A DNA stretch of 64,000 nucleotides, taken from the NCBI RefSeq assembly GCF_051133435.1, contig NZ_JBPGNY010000007.1, forward strand, positions 33,251 through 97,250, in the 5' to 3' direction. The DNA comes from JAAYAO01 sp051133435. GTDB lineage: Bacteria; Actinomycetota; Actinomycetes; Propionibacteriales; Propionibacteriaceae. This document shows positions 35,743-45,335 of this stretch, piece by piece (position 1 is the stretch's first letter; the number at the start of each line of letters is the position of its first letter). Position numbers and translations under genes: made by a program. The notes below the pieces were generated by a model, which was given only the letters and a program-made list of their open reading frames with translations, searched no databases and had not been told where the DNA came from.

Positions 35743-36747
35743 GTGCAGATGCGATTCGGATACAAGGCGTCGTCGGAGCAATTCGGCCCGGTCGATCTGT
35801 TGCGTTACAGCGTGCTGGCCGAGGAATGCGGCTTCGATTCGGTGTTCATCGCCGACCATCTGCAGCCCTGGCGGCACGAGGGTGGGCATGCCCCGGCGGC
35901 CATCCCGTGGTTGTCGGCCCTGGGGGCGCGCACCGAGAAGATTCTGATCGGCACCTCGGTGCTGACCCCGACCCTGCGGTACCACCCGGCGGTGATCGCC
36001 CAGGAGTTCGCCACCCTCGGCTGCCTCTACCCCGGACGGGTGATTCTGGGCGTGGGCACCGGTGAGGCGTTGAACGAGTCGGCGATCGGGGTGCACTGGC
36101 CGGAGTTGAAGGAGCGGTTCGCCCGGCTGCGCGAGGCGGTGCGGCTGATTCGTACCCTGTGGCGCGAGGAGCGGGTCGACTTCGAGGGCGATTTCTACTC
36201 GACCAACGGCGCGACCATCTACGACCGTCCCGAACAGGAAGTGCCGATCTACGTCGGATCGGCCGGGCCGGCCACCACCCGCTGGGCCGGACGCACCGCC
36301 GACGGTTTCATCACCACCTCGGGCAAGGGCCAGGAGCTCTACACCGAGACCCTGCTGCCGAGCCTGGCCGAGGGGGCGGGCAAGACCGGACGCGATGTCG
36401 GCACGATCGACAAGATGATCGAGATGAAGGTGTCCTTCGACACCGATGCCGACCGGGCCCTGCACGACACCCGCTTCTGGGCGCCGCTGTCGCTGACCCA
36501 GGAGGAGAAGCACTCGGTACAGGATCCGCAGGAGATGCAGCGGCTGGCCGATGCGCTGCCGATCGAGCGGGTTGCCAAGCGCTGGATCGTCTCGTCCGAC
36601 CCCGATGAGCATGTCGAGATGGTGCAGCAGTACATCGACTGGGGCTTCAACCACTTGGTCTTCCACGGCCCCGGCCATGATCAGGAACGATTCCTGAAGC
36701 TCTACGGTCAGGAGATTCTGCCGCGGCTGCGCGAACGGAACTCCTGA
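35743..36747 (+). CDS. fgd: F420-dependent glucose-6-phosphate dehydrogenase
   Basis: This 334-residue luciferase-fold enzyme closely matches mycobacterial Fgd in order and wording: FGYKASSEQFGP, FIADHLQPWRHEGGHAP, GTSVLTPTLRYHPAVIAQEF, LGVGTGEALNESAIG, FITTSGKGQELYTE and RWIVSSDPDEH. It oxidises glucose-6-phosphate and reduces cofactor F420, supplying F420H2. The start GTG 35743 follows GAGGAGAGG by 8 bases; ATG 35749 is the alternative. The gene implies that the organism makes F420, although no F420 synthesis gene is in the window. Confidence 0.93.
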   Translation: MQMRFGYKASSEQFGPVDLLRYSVLAEECGFDSVFIADHLQPWRHEGGHAPAAIPWLSALGARTEKILIGTSVLTPTLRYHPAVIAQEFATLGCLYPGRVILGVGTGEALNESAIGVHWPELKERFARLREAVRLIRTLWREERVDFEGDFYSTNGATIYDRPEQEVPIYVGSAGPATTRWAGRTADGFITTSGKGQELYTETLLPSLAEGAGKTGRDVGTIDKMIEMKVSFDTDADRALHDTRFWAPLSLTQEEKHSVQDPQEMQRLADALPIERVAKRWIVSSDPDEHVEMVQQYIDWGFNHLVFHGPGHDQERFLKLYGQEILPRLRERNS

Positions 36748-36751
36748 ATCC

Positions 36752-36828
36752 CCCATATGCACCCCGGGCTCGCTCCTGCGTGGCGTAGTACGTGCCGCAG
36801 GAGCGACTAGGGGTTGCATGTGCATGGG
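36752..36828. repeat. Intergenic palindrome family A, copy 2
   Basis: The outer arms CATATGCACCCC and GGGGTTGCATGTG are imperfect. The inner stem TCGCTCCTGCG (36770-36780) pairs perfectly with CGCAGGAGCGA (36796-36806). The outer sequence matches copy 1 at 4881. It lies just after the fgd stop and may double as its terminator. Confidence 0.7.
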
Positions 36829-36935
36829 GCGTGACTCGGGACGGTGTTCCGAGCAATTGCGCGAGGCGGAATTTGTCGTGCTCGGGGCGTAGGGTGCAGG
36901 TCTGAACCCGGAAACGAGAAACGAAGGAGTCGGCC

Positions 36936-38948
36936 GTGTCGCGTTCCGCGCGTGCCCTTTTGGGTATCGGCGCGCTGGTGGCGGTGGTGGTTGCCCTGCT
37001 GGCGGTACGCCATCAGGCCAGCGTCGAACAATTACCCGGACGCCAGGAATACGACGCTTTCACCGCGGCGGTTTCCGCGGTGCTGGAGGTGACCGCCGGC
37101 CTGGCCGCCGTGGCCACCCTCGGCTTTCTCTGCGCCGCGGTCGTGATGCGGCCCACCGTGGGGCCCGGGGACGAGAAATCGATCCGGATCGGCAAACGCA
37201 TCGAACACCATCCGGTCACCACCTCGGCCCGCCGCTGGACGCTCGCGGCCGGACGGGCCGGGCAGATCTGGTTCGCCGCAGCCCTGTTCGCCGTCCCCTT
37301 CTCGGCCTCCACCCAGATGGGCGTACCGGTCGGCTACGCGCTGGCCGGCATCGGTGACTTCCTGGCCGGCTCCCAGGTCGCGCTGGCCTGGCTGGTACAA
37401 GCCGTCATCGCCCTGATCGTCACCCTCGCCGCCTACCTCGCCCGCTCGGTCGGCGCGCTGGTGGTGGCCGGTTACCTGGGTGTGCTCGGCCTGCTGCCGG
37501 TGGTGGTCAACGGACACGTTTCGGTCGGGCTCAACCACGACCTCGCCACCGACTCGGCGATCATCGCCGCGATGGTCGGCACCGTCTGGTTCGCCGTCGC
37601 CTTCGCGGTCAACGCGACCGGGCTCGGCCCGCACGCCGGGCAGCGCCTCGGCCGCTACCAGCAACTGGCCGGCCCGGCCTGGGTACTGGTGGTCGCCGGT
37701 GGTCTGGTGATGGGGTGGCAGGCCTTGGCCGGCCGGGCGCCCTGGCGCGAACCGTACGGACTGGTACTGATCGCCCAGGCCGCGGTACTGGTGCTGCTGG
37801 CCCTGCTGTGGTTCCTGCGCGGCGGCCTGAAACCCCGCACCGGAGCCTTCGGGTACCGGCTGATCGCGGTCGACCTGGCCCTGATCGCCGTCCTGATCGG
37901 CCTGCAGGTGGCCGCCATGCAGATCACCCCGCCACGGTGGGAGATCCCGCAATCGATCCAGGTCAACTACCTCGGCTACACCGTCAACGAAGCTCCCACC
38001 CTGGCTTCGGCGCTGCTGCCCTCCCGTCCGAACCTGCTGTTCGCGGTCGCCGCGGTCGTTGCTCTGGTCGGCTACCTGGGGGCGGTGTGGACGGTTCGCC
38101 GCCGCGGTGATCAATGGCCGCTGCACCGCACGGTGATGTGGGTGATCGGCTGGATCCTGATGCTCGGCGTCACCGTAACGGGCCTGTGGAAGTACTCCGG
38201 TGCCGCGTTCAGCTACCACATGATCGTGCACATGACGGTGAACATGCTGGCCCCGGTGCTGCTGGTGATGGGCGCCCCGATCACCCTGGCCCTGCGCTTC
38301 TTCAAACCGCACCGGGCCAAGGAACTACCGGGCCCGCGCGAGGTGCTGAACGCCACCCTGGCCTGGAAACCACTCGAGTACATCCTGCATCCGCTGGCGG
38401 TGTGGGTGTACTTCGTGGGCTCGTTCTACCTGCTGTACTACAGCTCGCTGTTCGACATCATGATGCGCTACCACTGGGCGCACCAGTTCATGACCGTGCA
38501 CTTCCTGATCACCGGCCTGCTGTTCTACGGCCTGGTGATCGGCGAGGACCGTCCGCCCAAACCGTTGCCGCACGTGGGCAAGCTGGGCTTCCTGTTCGCC
38601 GCGATGCCCTTCCATGCCTTCTTCGCCGTCGGTGTGATGTCGTCGATGACCCTGATCGGAGCCACCTTCTACCCGACCATGGACGTCCCGTGGGTGCCCG
38701 ATCTGCTGGCCGACCAGGAGTTGGGCGGGGCGATCACCTGGGCCACCGGTGAGATCCCGATGGTGATCGTGGTTTTGGCGTTGGTGGTGCAATGGCTGAA
38801 ACAGGACAGGCGCGAGGCGAAACGTGTCGACCGGGCCCAGGACACCGGTCTGGACGATTCCTACGATGCCTACAACGAGATGCTCGCCCGATTCGCCCAG
38901 CAGGACCGGCTCGACCGGGCCGAGAAACAACACCGGGGGAGGCCATGA
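36936..38948 (+). CDS. CopD-CtaG fusion membrane protein
   Basis: This 670-residue protein has about 16 helices in two parts. Residues ~1-310 are a CopD-like copper-uptake domain with VVVNGHVSVGLNHDLATD. Residues ~370-640 are a caa3-oxidase assembly CtaG domain (Caa3_CtaG) with KYSGAAFSYHMIVHMTVNM, LEYILHPLAVW, YHWAHQFMTVHFLITGL and MPFHAFFAVGVMSSMT. The latter includes the histidines expected to bind copper. A charged C-terminal tail follows. GTG 36936 has GAAGGAG. The next gene is a copper ATPase overlapping by 4 bp, supporting a copper-delivery role in cytochrome oxidase assembly. Confidence 0.88.
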   Translation: MSRSARALLGIGALVAVVVALLAVRHQASVEQLPGRQEYDAFTAAVSAVLEVTAGLAAVATLGFLCAAVVMRPTVGPGDEKSIRIGKRIEHHPVTTSARRWTLAAGRAGQIWFAAALFAVPFSASTQMGVPVGYALAGIGDFLAGSQVALAWLVQAVIALIVTLAAYLARSVGALVVAGYLGVLGLLPVVVNGHVSVGLNHDLATDSAIIAAMVGTVWFAVAFAVNATGLGPHAGQRLGRYQQLAGPAWVLVVAGGLVMGWQALAGRAPWREPYGLVLIAQAAVLVLLALLWFLRGGLKPRTGAFGYRLIAVDLALIAVLIGLQVAAMQITPPRWEIPQSIQVNYLGYTVNEAPTLASALLPSRPNLLFAVAAVVALVGYLGAVWTVRRRGDQWPLHRTVMWVIGWILMLGVTVTGLWKYSGAAFSYHMIVHMTVNMLAPVLLVMGAPITLALRFFKPHRAKELPGPREVLNATLAWKPLEYILHPLAVWVYFVGSFYLLYYSSLFDIMMRYHWAHQFMTVHFLITGLLFYGLVIGEDRPPKPLPHVGKLGFLFAAMPFHAFFAVGVMSSMTLIGATFYPTMDVPWVPDLLADQELGGAITWATGEIPMVIVVLALVVQWLKQDRREAKRVDRAQDTGLDDSYDAYNEMLARFAQQDRLDRAEKQHRGRP

Positions 38949-41230
38949 CCGACAAGCTCGACCTCGAGGTCGACCCCAGCACCAAGGTGCTCGAACTCGA
39001 CATCGGCGGAATGACCTGCGCGGCCTGTGCGGCGCGGGTCGAGAAGCGGCTGAACAAGATGGATGGGGTCAGCGCGACGGTCAACTACGCCACCGAACGC
39101 GCGATCGTGCACGGACTGGGCCCCGAACAGGCCGACACGGCCGTTGCCGTGGTCGAGAAGGCCGGTTACTCCGCCGCCCCGGTGGCCGAGGACTCCGACT
39201 TCCACGAAACCGCCGGTGCCGACCGGGTCGCGATGTTGCGCCGCCGGCTGGCGATCGCCGCCCTGATCACCCTGCCGCTGGGCAACTTCACCATCGTGCT
39301 GGCCCTGGTGCCGCAGTTGCGTTTCCCGATGTGGGAATGGCTGTGCGTGCTGCTGGCCATTCCGGTGGTGTTCTGGTGCGCCTGGCCCTTCCACAAGGCC
39401 ACCCTGCGCAACCTGCGGCACGGATCCTTCTCGATGGACACCCTGGTGTCGATGGGCGTGATGTCGGCCTTCCTGTGGTCGGTGGTCACGATCGCGATCG
39501 GCGCCGACGACACCGAGGGCTATTGGCTCGGCTACGGCATCACCCCCAGCGGCGCCGACGCGATCTATTTGGAGGTGGCCGCCGCGGTGACCACTTTCCT
39601 GCTCACCGGACGCTATTTCGAGGCCCGCGCCAGACGCTCGGCCCGCGACGTCCTCGGTGCCCTGAACGCCCTCACCCCCACCGAGGTTCGGGTACTGCGC
39701 GACGGGGCCGAAACCATCGTCCCGCTCGAAGAACTGCGCCGCGGGGACGAGTTCGTGGTGCGGCCCGGTGAACGGATCGCCGCCGACGGCACGATCCGCG
39801 ACGGCGCCTCGGCGGTCGACACCTCGATGATGACCGGGGAGCCGATCCCGGCCGAAGTGGTCGCCGGTTCGACGGTGCTCGGTGGCACCGTGAACATCAC
39901 CGGACGACTGGTGATCCGCGCCGACCAGGTCGGTGCCCACACCCAGGTCGCGCAGATGGCGGTGCTGGCCGAACAGGCCCAGGCCCGCAAGGCCCGGGTG
40001 CAGACCCTGGTCGACAAGGTGGTCGGCATCTTCGTGCCGATCGTGCTGGTCATCGCCCTGGTCACCCTGGGCGCCTGGCTGTTGTCCGGGTCGGGCACCC
40101 GGCACGCCTTCTCGGCAGCCATCTCGGTGCTGATCATCGCCTGCCCCTGCGCCCTCGGCCTGGCCACCCCGACCGCCCTGATGGTCGGTGTCGGCCGCGG
40201 TGGACAACTCGGCATCCTGATCAAGGGCCAGGACGCCCTGGAGGCATCCGGGGCGATCGACACCGTGGTGCTCGACAAGACCGGCACCCTGACCACCGGC
40301 GAGATGACCGTCGAACGCATCGAGACCTACGGCGACCACGACGCCGACCGGGCCCACCTGCTGGTGGCCGCGGTCGAGGAACATTCCGAGCATCCGGTGG
40401 CCCGCGCGGTGGTGCGGGCCCTGCCCGACACCGACACCGACGCGATGCTCGCCCTGGCCGGTCAGGTCGCCGAGTTCACCGCGCATCCCGGTTCGGGGGT
40501 CTCGGCCCGGGTGCCCGGTGAGGGTCTGGTACGGATCGGCAAGCCGGCCTGGCTGAGTGAGCTGGGCATCGACGTCACCCCGGTCGAGGCCCTGAACACC
40601 GCCGCCGCGGCGGCCGGCCAGACCGTACTCGCCGCTGCCATCGACGACGAAGTGTTCGTGGCGATGGTCGTCGCCGACCGGCTGCACGAGTCCGCCGGGG
40701 ACGCCGTCGACGAGCTGCGTCGGATGGGGCTGCGCACCGTCCTGCTCACCGGCGACACCGAGGCCGCCGCCCGGCACGTCGCCGATCAGATCGGCGTCGA
40801 CGAGGTGATTTCGGGGGTACTGCCCACCGAGAAGGCCCACGCGATCGAGAACCTGCAGAACGACACCGCCGGACGCCGCCGGGTCGCGATGGTCGGCGAC
40901 GGCATCAACGATGCCGCGGCCTTGGCCACCGCCGACCTCGGTCTGGCCGTGGTCAGCGGCACCGAGATCGCGATGAAGTCGGCCGACATCATTCTGGTGC
41001 GGCACAGCCTGTGGGTGATCCCGGACGCGATCGCGCTGGCCCGACGCACCCTGCGCACGATCCGCGGCAACCTGGTGTGGGCCTTCGCCTACAACGTCGC
41101 GGCGATTCCGCTGGCGGCCGTCGGCCTGCTCAACCCCCTGATCGCGGGCCTGGCGATGTCGCTATCGTCCGTGTTCGTGGTGACCAACAGCCTGCGGCTG
41201 CGGAATTTCGAGTCCGCCGACGTGGGGTAG
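38945..41230 (+). CDS. copA: Copper-translocating P1B-type ATPase
   Basis: This 761-residue protein has one heavy-metal domain (DIGGMTCAACAARVEKRL, C25 and C28). Eight helices follow, including the CPC transport motif in LIIACPCALGLATPTALM. The remaining landmarks are the DKTGT phosphorylation site, EEHSEHPVARAVV with the P1B histidine-proline, TGE in MMTGEPIPAEV and GDGINDAAALATADL. It exports Cu(I). The ATGA overlap with the CopD-CtaG gene couples copper efflux with copper handling. The ATG at 38945 excludes a long spurious upstream extension. Confidence 0.95.
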   Translation: MTDKLDLEVDPSTKVLELDIGGMTCAACAARVEKRLNKMDGVSATVNYATERAIVHGLGPEQADTAVAVVEKAGYSAAPVAEDSDFHETAGADRVAMLRRRLAIAALITLPLGNFTIVLALVPQLRFPMWEWLCVLLAIPVVFWCAWPFHKATLRNLRHGSFSMDTLVSMGVMSAFLWSVVTIAIGADDTEGYWLGYGITPSGADAIYLEVAAAVTTFLLTGRYFEARARRSARDVLGALNALTPTEVRVLRDGAETIVPLEELRRGDEFVVRPGERIAADGTIRDGASAVDTSMMTGEPIPAEVVAGSTVLGGTVNITGRLVIRADQVGAHTQVAQMAVLAEQAQARKARVQTLVDKVVGIFVPIVLVIALVTLGAWLLSGSGTRHAFSAAISVLIIACPCALGLATPTALMVGVGRGGQLGILIKGQDALEASGAIDTVVLDKTGTLTTGEMTVERIETYGDHDADRAHLLVAAVEEHSEHPVARAVVRALPDTDTDAMLALAGQVAEFTAHPGSGVSARVPGEGLVRIGKPAWLSELGIDVTPVEALNTAAAAAGQTVLAAAIDDEVFVAMVVADRLHESAGDAVDELRRMGLRTVLLTGDTEAAARHVADQIGVDEVISGVLPTEKAHAIENLQNDTAGRRRVAMVGDGINDAAALATADLGLAVVSGTEIAMKSADIILVRHSLWVIPDAIALARRTLRTIRGNLVWAFAYNVAAIPLAAVGLLNPLIAGLAMSLSSVFVVTNSLRLRNFESADVG

Positions 41231-41246
41231 CGCCAAGGAGGACCCG

Positions 41247-42200
41247 ATGAGCCGACCCGGTTCGACGACGCTGCGGTTTCTGGCCGCCCCCACCGATGAG
41301 GGACGTACCGGCTCGGTCGACGCCGGACGCGTCCTGGAATGGGTCGACAAGGCCGCCTATGCCGCGGCGGTCGGCTGGGCGCAGGCCTACTGCGTCACGG
41401 TGTACGTCGGCAATATCCACTTCGCCAGCCCGGTACAGGTCGGCGAGATGGTCGAGGTGACCGCCACGATCATCCACACCGGACGCACCTCGATGCACAT
41501 CCGCACCGTGGTCTCGGCCGGTGACCCGCGCACCGACGAAATCAGCATGCGCAGCGAATGCCTGGTGATCTTCGTCGCCACCGGCGCCGATGGCCGTCCC
41601 GTCCCGGTGCCGAAGTTCGTCGCCCGCAACGAAACCGAACGACTCTGGCAGGACTACGCCCTGGCCCGCGTGCAGGTGCGCGAACAGATCGTCGAGGCGA
41701 TGGGCCGGCAGACCTACACCGACGAGGGCACCGCCGAACGGGTCGTGCTGCGGTTCCTGGCCGCACCCACCGACGTCAACTGGGGTGGCAAGGTGCACGG
41801 CGGCAGCGTGATGCGGTGGATCGACGACGCCGCCTCACTGTGCGCCACCCGCTATTGCGGACGCCCCACGGTCGCGGTGTTCAGCGGCGGCATCCGGTTC
41901 GAACGGCCACTGCTGATCGGTGATCTGGTCGAGGTCGAGGCCCGGCTGATCTACACCGGAAGCAAGGGCATGCACATCGCGGTACACGTCCGTTCGGGAC
42001 GCCCCGAGAGCCGCGAGATGCACCAAACCACCTACTGCCTGACGGTGATGGTGACCCGTGACGAGGACGGGAAGGCCACCCCGGTGGAACCCTGGCAGCC
42101 GATGTCGGACGAGGACCACCGGCTGGCCGAACACGCCCGGGAACTGATCATGATCCGAGCCGCGGCGCCCGGTAACCGGCTGCCGAACCATCTGCAATGA
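41247..42200 (+). CDS. Double-hotdog acyl-CoA thioesterase
   Basis: This 317-residue protein has two hotdog domains. In the second, LRFLAAPTDVNWGGKVHGGSVMRWIDDAA holds the expected catalytic aspartate region. The first (LRFLAAPTDEGRTGSVDAGR) is a diverged copy lacking the N-W-G-G-K-V-H-G-G core. The protein resembles YciA/BACH-type thioesterases. ATG 41247 follows AGGAGG. It couples to mgtE through ATGA, with no obvious functional link. Confidence 0.88.
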   Translation: MSRPGSTTLRFLAAPTDEGRTGSVDAGRVLEWVDKAAYAAAVGWAQAYCVTVYVGNIHFASPVQVGEMVEVTATIIHTGRTSMHIRTVVSAGDPRTDEISMRSECLVIFVATGADGRPVPVPKFVARNETERLWQDYALARVQVREQIVEAMGRQTYTDEGTAERVVLRFLAAPTDVNWGGKVHGGSVMRWIDDAASLCATRYCGRPTVAVFSGGIRFERPLLIGDLVEVEARLIYTGSKGMHIAVHVRSGRPESREMHQTTYCLTVMVTRDEDGKATPVEPWQPMSDEDHRLAEHARELIMIRAAAPGNRLPNHLQ

Positions 42201-43546
42201 GTAGCGAAATCGACGTGGCGATGAGCCGCGAACTCGACCAGGCTCTGGAACGCCGCGATCTGCCCGAAGCTGCTCGGCTCGCCGCCGACATTCGCACCTC
42301 GAAGCTGGTGACCTGGTTGTCGCGCCAACCGATCGCCCAGCAGGCGGTGTTGTTCCGGCTGTTGGCCAAGGACCGTGCGCTGCGGGTTTTCGAGGCGATG
42401 AACCCCACCGCCCAGGCCGACCTGGTGGGCGAACTCGCCGACCACGAGGTCACCTCGGTGTTCGACGAACTCGACCCCGACGACCGGGCCTCACTGCTGG
42501 ACGAGTTGCCCGCCAAGGTCGCCCGCCGACTGCTGCACAACCTCGATCCGGCCGAACGTGACCTGACCGCGGTCGTCCTCGGCTACCCCGAACGTTCGGT
42601 CGGACGCCGGATGAGCCCCGAGGTGATCGCCCTGCCGGCCGACAGCCTGGTGGGCGAATCGATGCAGCGGGTGCGCGAGCGGATGCGCGAGGCCGAAACC
42701 GTCTACACCCTGCCGGTGATTGCCGGCGGTCGCCGGGTGGTCGGGGTGGTCAGTCTGCGCGACCTGCTCGGTGCCGACCCGACCGAGATCGTGGGTGACC
42801 TGGCCCGGCGGGCCGATCTGGCCTTTGCCACCGAGGACGTCGAGGCGGTCGCCCGGCGCACCGCGAACCTCAAGCGACTCGCCCTGCCGGTGGTCGACTC
42901 GGAGGAACGACTGGTCGGCATCTTCACCGTCGACGATGCGCTGACCGTGCTCGAGGACGCGGCCGAGGAGGACCAGGCCCGCCAGGGTGGCTCCGAGCCG
43001 CTGCGTTCGCCCTACCTGGCCACCCCGCTGTGGCGGATCGTCCGGTCGCGGGTGGTGTGGCTGCTGGTGCTGGCGGTCGGGGCGACCCTGACCGTGCAGG
43101 TGCTGGAACAGTTCGAATCGACGCTGGGTCAGATGGTGGTGCTGTCGGTGTTCATCCCGTTGCTGATCGGCACCGGTGGCAACACCGGTAATCAGGCCGC
43201 GACCACCGTCACCCGAGCGTTGGCGGTGGGTGATGTCGAGCCCCGTGATGTGCTGCGGATCGTCGCCCGGGAGTTCGCGATCGGGCTCAGTTTGGGGGCG
43301 GTTCTGGGCGGGATTGCTTTTGCGCTGATCTCGCTGGTTTACGGTGTCGAGATCGGTGAGGTGATCGGGCTGACCCTGTTGGTGGTGTGCACCCTGGCCG
43401 CGGTCGCCGGTGGCGTGATTCCGCTGGTGGCCCGCACCCTGCGCGCCGACCCGGCGGTGTTCTCCAACCCCTTCATCTCCACCCTGCTGGACGCCTCCGG
43501 TCTGGTGATCTACTTCCTGATCGCCCGCACGCTGCTCGGCTTGTAG
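42197..43546 (+). CDS. mgtE: Magnesium transporter MgtE
   Basis: This 449-residue protein has the MgtE order: N-terminal superhelical domain (LRVFEAMNPTAQADLVGEL), two CBS domains (~135-260), a plug helix and five membrane helices from ~285. The pore signature is PLLIGTGGNTGNQAATTVTRAL. It imports Mg2+ under gating by intracellular Mg2+. No M-box riboswitch can fit, because the gene overlaps the thioesterase by 4 bp. Confidence 0.95.
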   Translation: MSSEIDVAMSRELDQALERRDLPEAARLAADIRTSKLVTWLSRQPIAQQAVLFRLLAKDRALRVFEAMNPTAQADLVGELADHEVTSVFDELDPDDRASLLDELPAKVARRLLHNLDPAERDLTAVVLGYPERSVGRRMSPEVIALPADSLVGESMQRVRERMREAETVYTLPVIAGGRRVVGVVSLRDLLGADPTEIVGDLARRADLAFATEDVEAVARRTANLKRLALPVVDSEERLVGIFTVDDALTVLEDAAEEDQARQGGSEPLRSPYLATPLWRIVRSRVVWLLVLAVGATLTVQVLEQFESTLGQMVVLSVFIPLLIGTGGNTGNQAATTVTRALAVGDVEPRDVLRIVAREFAIGLSLGAVLGGIAFALISLVYGVEIGEVIGLTLLVVCTLAAVAGGVIPLVARTLRADPAVFSNPFISTLLDASGLVIYFLIARTLLGL

Positions 43547-43590
43547 CAACCCCGTTCGCAACCGCTCGGCCGCTACGGCAATCGGCCGGG

Positions 43591-44472
43591 TCAGCGGCGC
43601 AGGAACTCGTCCACCATCGCGATATAGCCCGGGCGGTCGGTGAAGTAGCCACCGCAATGGTCAACCCCTTCGAAGGTGACCAACTCGGCCGCCCCGGGTC
43701 CGGCGGCCTCGACCAGCATTTCGGCGTGCCGGTAGGGAATCACGTGATCGTCGGTGCCGTGCAGCACCAGCATCGGACGCGGCGCGATCCGGTCGATGAC
43801 ATCGATCGGGCGCACTTGGGCGAAGCGGTAGCCGTAGCGCACCCGGTTCACCGCATCGGCGGCCGGCACCACCGTCCCGGGGATTCGGTAGCGGCGCAGC
43901 CCGGTCGCGATCACGTCCTGCATGGTGGCGAAGGGCGAGTCGAGCACCAGCCGTTCGATCCGCTGGTCGTCGGCCGCGGTGAGGATCGCGGTGGAGGCGC
44001 CCATCGAGAATCCGACCACCGAAATCCGCGCGTCCGGACGGCGCTGTTGGGCCAGATCGATCGCCGCCCGCAGATCTCGCTGCTCGTGCAGGGCCATCGA
44101 CAGGTGCGAGCCCTCGGAGTCGCCCGAACCACGGAAGTCGAAGAGCAGCACGTTGTGCCCGGCCCGCCACAGCCCGGGGCCGATCCCGAGCATGTCGGCC
44201 TTGTTGCCGCGATGGCCGTGACAGCAGATCACCACCGAATCGGAATCCCGGTCGAACCACCAGCCGCGCAGGCGCACCCCGTCCTCGGCGGTGAACTCCA
44301 CCTCGGAGGCCTCGGCACCGATCTCGAAGGGGGTGAAGGTGTAGGGCGGCCAAGGACGGCGCACCGCACTGATACTCCACGCGGTGAACCCGGCGACCGC
44401 GGCGGTGGCCACGGCGGCGGTGGCGGTCACCCAGCCGGCGACATTGAGCAAGCGACGATGAAGCACGCCCAC
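43591..44472 (-). CDS. Membrane-anchored alpha/beta hydrolase (BEM46-like)
   Basis: This 293-residue protein has an N-terminal anchor helix (residues ~12-30). The hydrolase core shows VVICCHGHRGNKADMLGIG for the oxyanion loop and LLFDFRGSGDSEGSHLSM. The nucleophile elbow is VVGFSMGAST, with the acid in VLHGTDDHVIPYRH and the histidine in GVDHCGGYF. The complete triad suggests an active esterase or lipase. The gene is monocistronic and converges with mgtE. The substrate is unknown. Confidence 0.9.
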   Translation of the reverse strand: MGVLHRRLLNVAGWVTATAAVATAAVAGFTAWSISAVRRPWPPYTFTPFEIGAEASEVEFTAEDGVRLRGWWFDRDSDSVVICCHGHRGNKADMLGIGPGLWRAGHNVLLFDFRGSGDSEGSHLSMALHEQRDLRAAIDLAQQRRPDARISVVGFSMGASTAILTAADDQRIERLVLDSPFATMQDVIATGLRRYRIPGTVVPAADAVNRVRYGYRFAQVRPIDVIDRIAPRPMLVLHGTDDHVIPYRHAEMLVEAAGPGAAELVTFEGVDHCGGYFTDRPGYIAMVDEFLRR

Positions 44473-44572
44473 AACCTATGCGACTGCCGGTAACCCCGGA
44501 CGGTGGGAATCTCTCCGCGTCGGTCGGGTTCGCGCCGGTAGTGTCCGACCGACATCGACAAAGGAGGCAACA

Positions 44573-45328
44573 GTGGGCAGGTTGGACGACAAGGTGGCAT
44601 TGGTCACCGGCGGTGCACGCGGCATGGGTGCCTCACATGTGCGGCGGTTCATCGCCGAGGGTGCCCGGGTGATGTTCACCGACATTCTGGACGACGAGGG
44701 TGCCGCGCTGGCCGAAGAGCTCGGCGACAAGGCCCGCTTCCACCGTCACGATGTGACATCCGAACCGGAATGGCAGCAGGTTGTGGACGCCACCATCGAG
44801 GCCTTCGGACGAATCGACATTCTGGTCAACAACGCCGGCATCCTGAACTTCGGGCCGATCGTGGACATGCCGGTCGAGGACTTCCGTCGCGTGCTGGAGG
44901 TCAACCTGGTGGGCGAATGGATCGGCCTCAAGACCGTCGGCAAGGTGATCAGCGAGGGCGGCTCGATCGTCAACATCTCGTCGGTCAGCGGGCTGCAGGG
45001 TTCGGCCGGCACGTCGTGTTATACGGCCAGCAAGTTCGGTGTTACCGGCATCACCGAATGCGCCGCCCATGAGTTCGGGCCGCGCGGGGTGCGGGTCAAC
45101 TCGGTACACCCGGGTGCTGTGGCGACGATGATGACCGGACGCGGCGAGGAGAACCTGGACACCTCGTCCGAGGCCGGCGTGATGAGCCGGATTCCGCTGA
45201 AGCGCTACGCCACCGCCGCCGACGTCACCAATGTGGTGCTGTTCCTGGCCAGTGACGAATCGACCTACATCACCGGTTCGCAGTACGTCGTCGACGGCGG
45301 TATGACCGGCGGCCTCGTCTACTCCTGA
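44573..45328 (+). CDS. SDR-family 3-ketoacyl/hydroxysteroid dehydrogenase
   Basis: This 251-residue classical SDR has ALVTGGARGMGASHVR, ILVNNAGILNFGPI, catalytic serine in VNISSVSGLQG, Y and K in SCYTASKFGVTG, and a C-terminal TGSQYVVDGGMTGG. It resembles FabG and 3-alpha/20-beta-hydroxysteroid dehydrogenases; the substrate is not set. The start is GTG 44573 with AAAGGAGG. It converges with the ccdA gene, 7 bp apart. Confidence 0.92.
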   Translation: MGRLDDKVALVTGGARGMGASHVRRFIAEGARVMFTDILDDEGAALAEELGDKARFHRHDVTSEPEWQQVVDATIEAFGRIDILVNNAGILNFGPIVDMPVEDFRRVLEVNLVGEWIGLKTVGKVISEGGSIVNISSVSGLQGSAGTSCYTASKFGVTGITECAAHEFGPRGVRVNSVHPGAVATMMTGRGEENLDTSSEAGVMSRIPLKRYATAADVTNVVLFLASDESTYITGSQYVVDGGMTGGLVYS

Positions 45329-45335
45329 ATCGGGC

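Noticed and set aside
38870..41005. A 711-codon minus-strand frame opposite copA
   Set aside because: It is a shadow of the copper ATPase, which has all P-type motifs.
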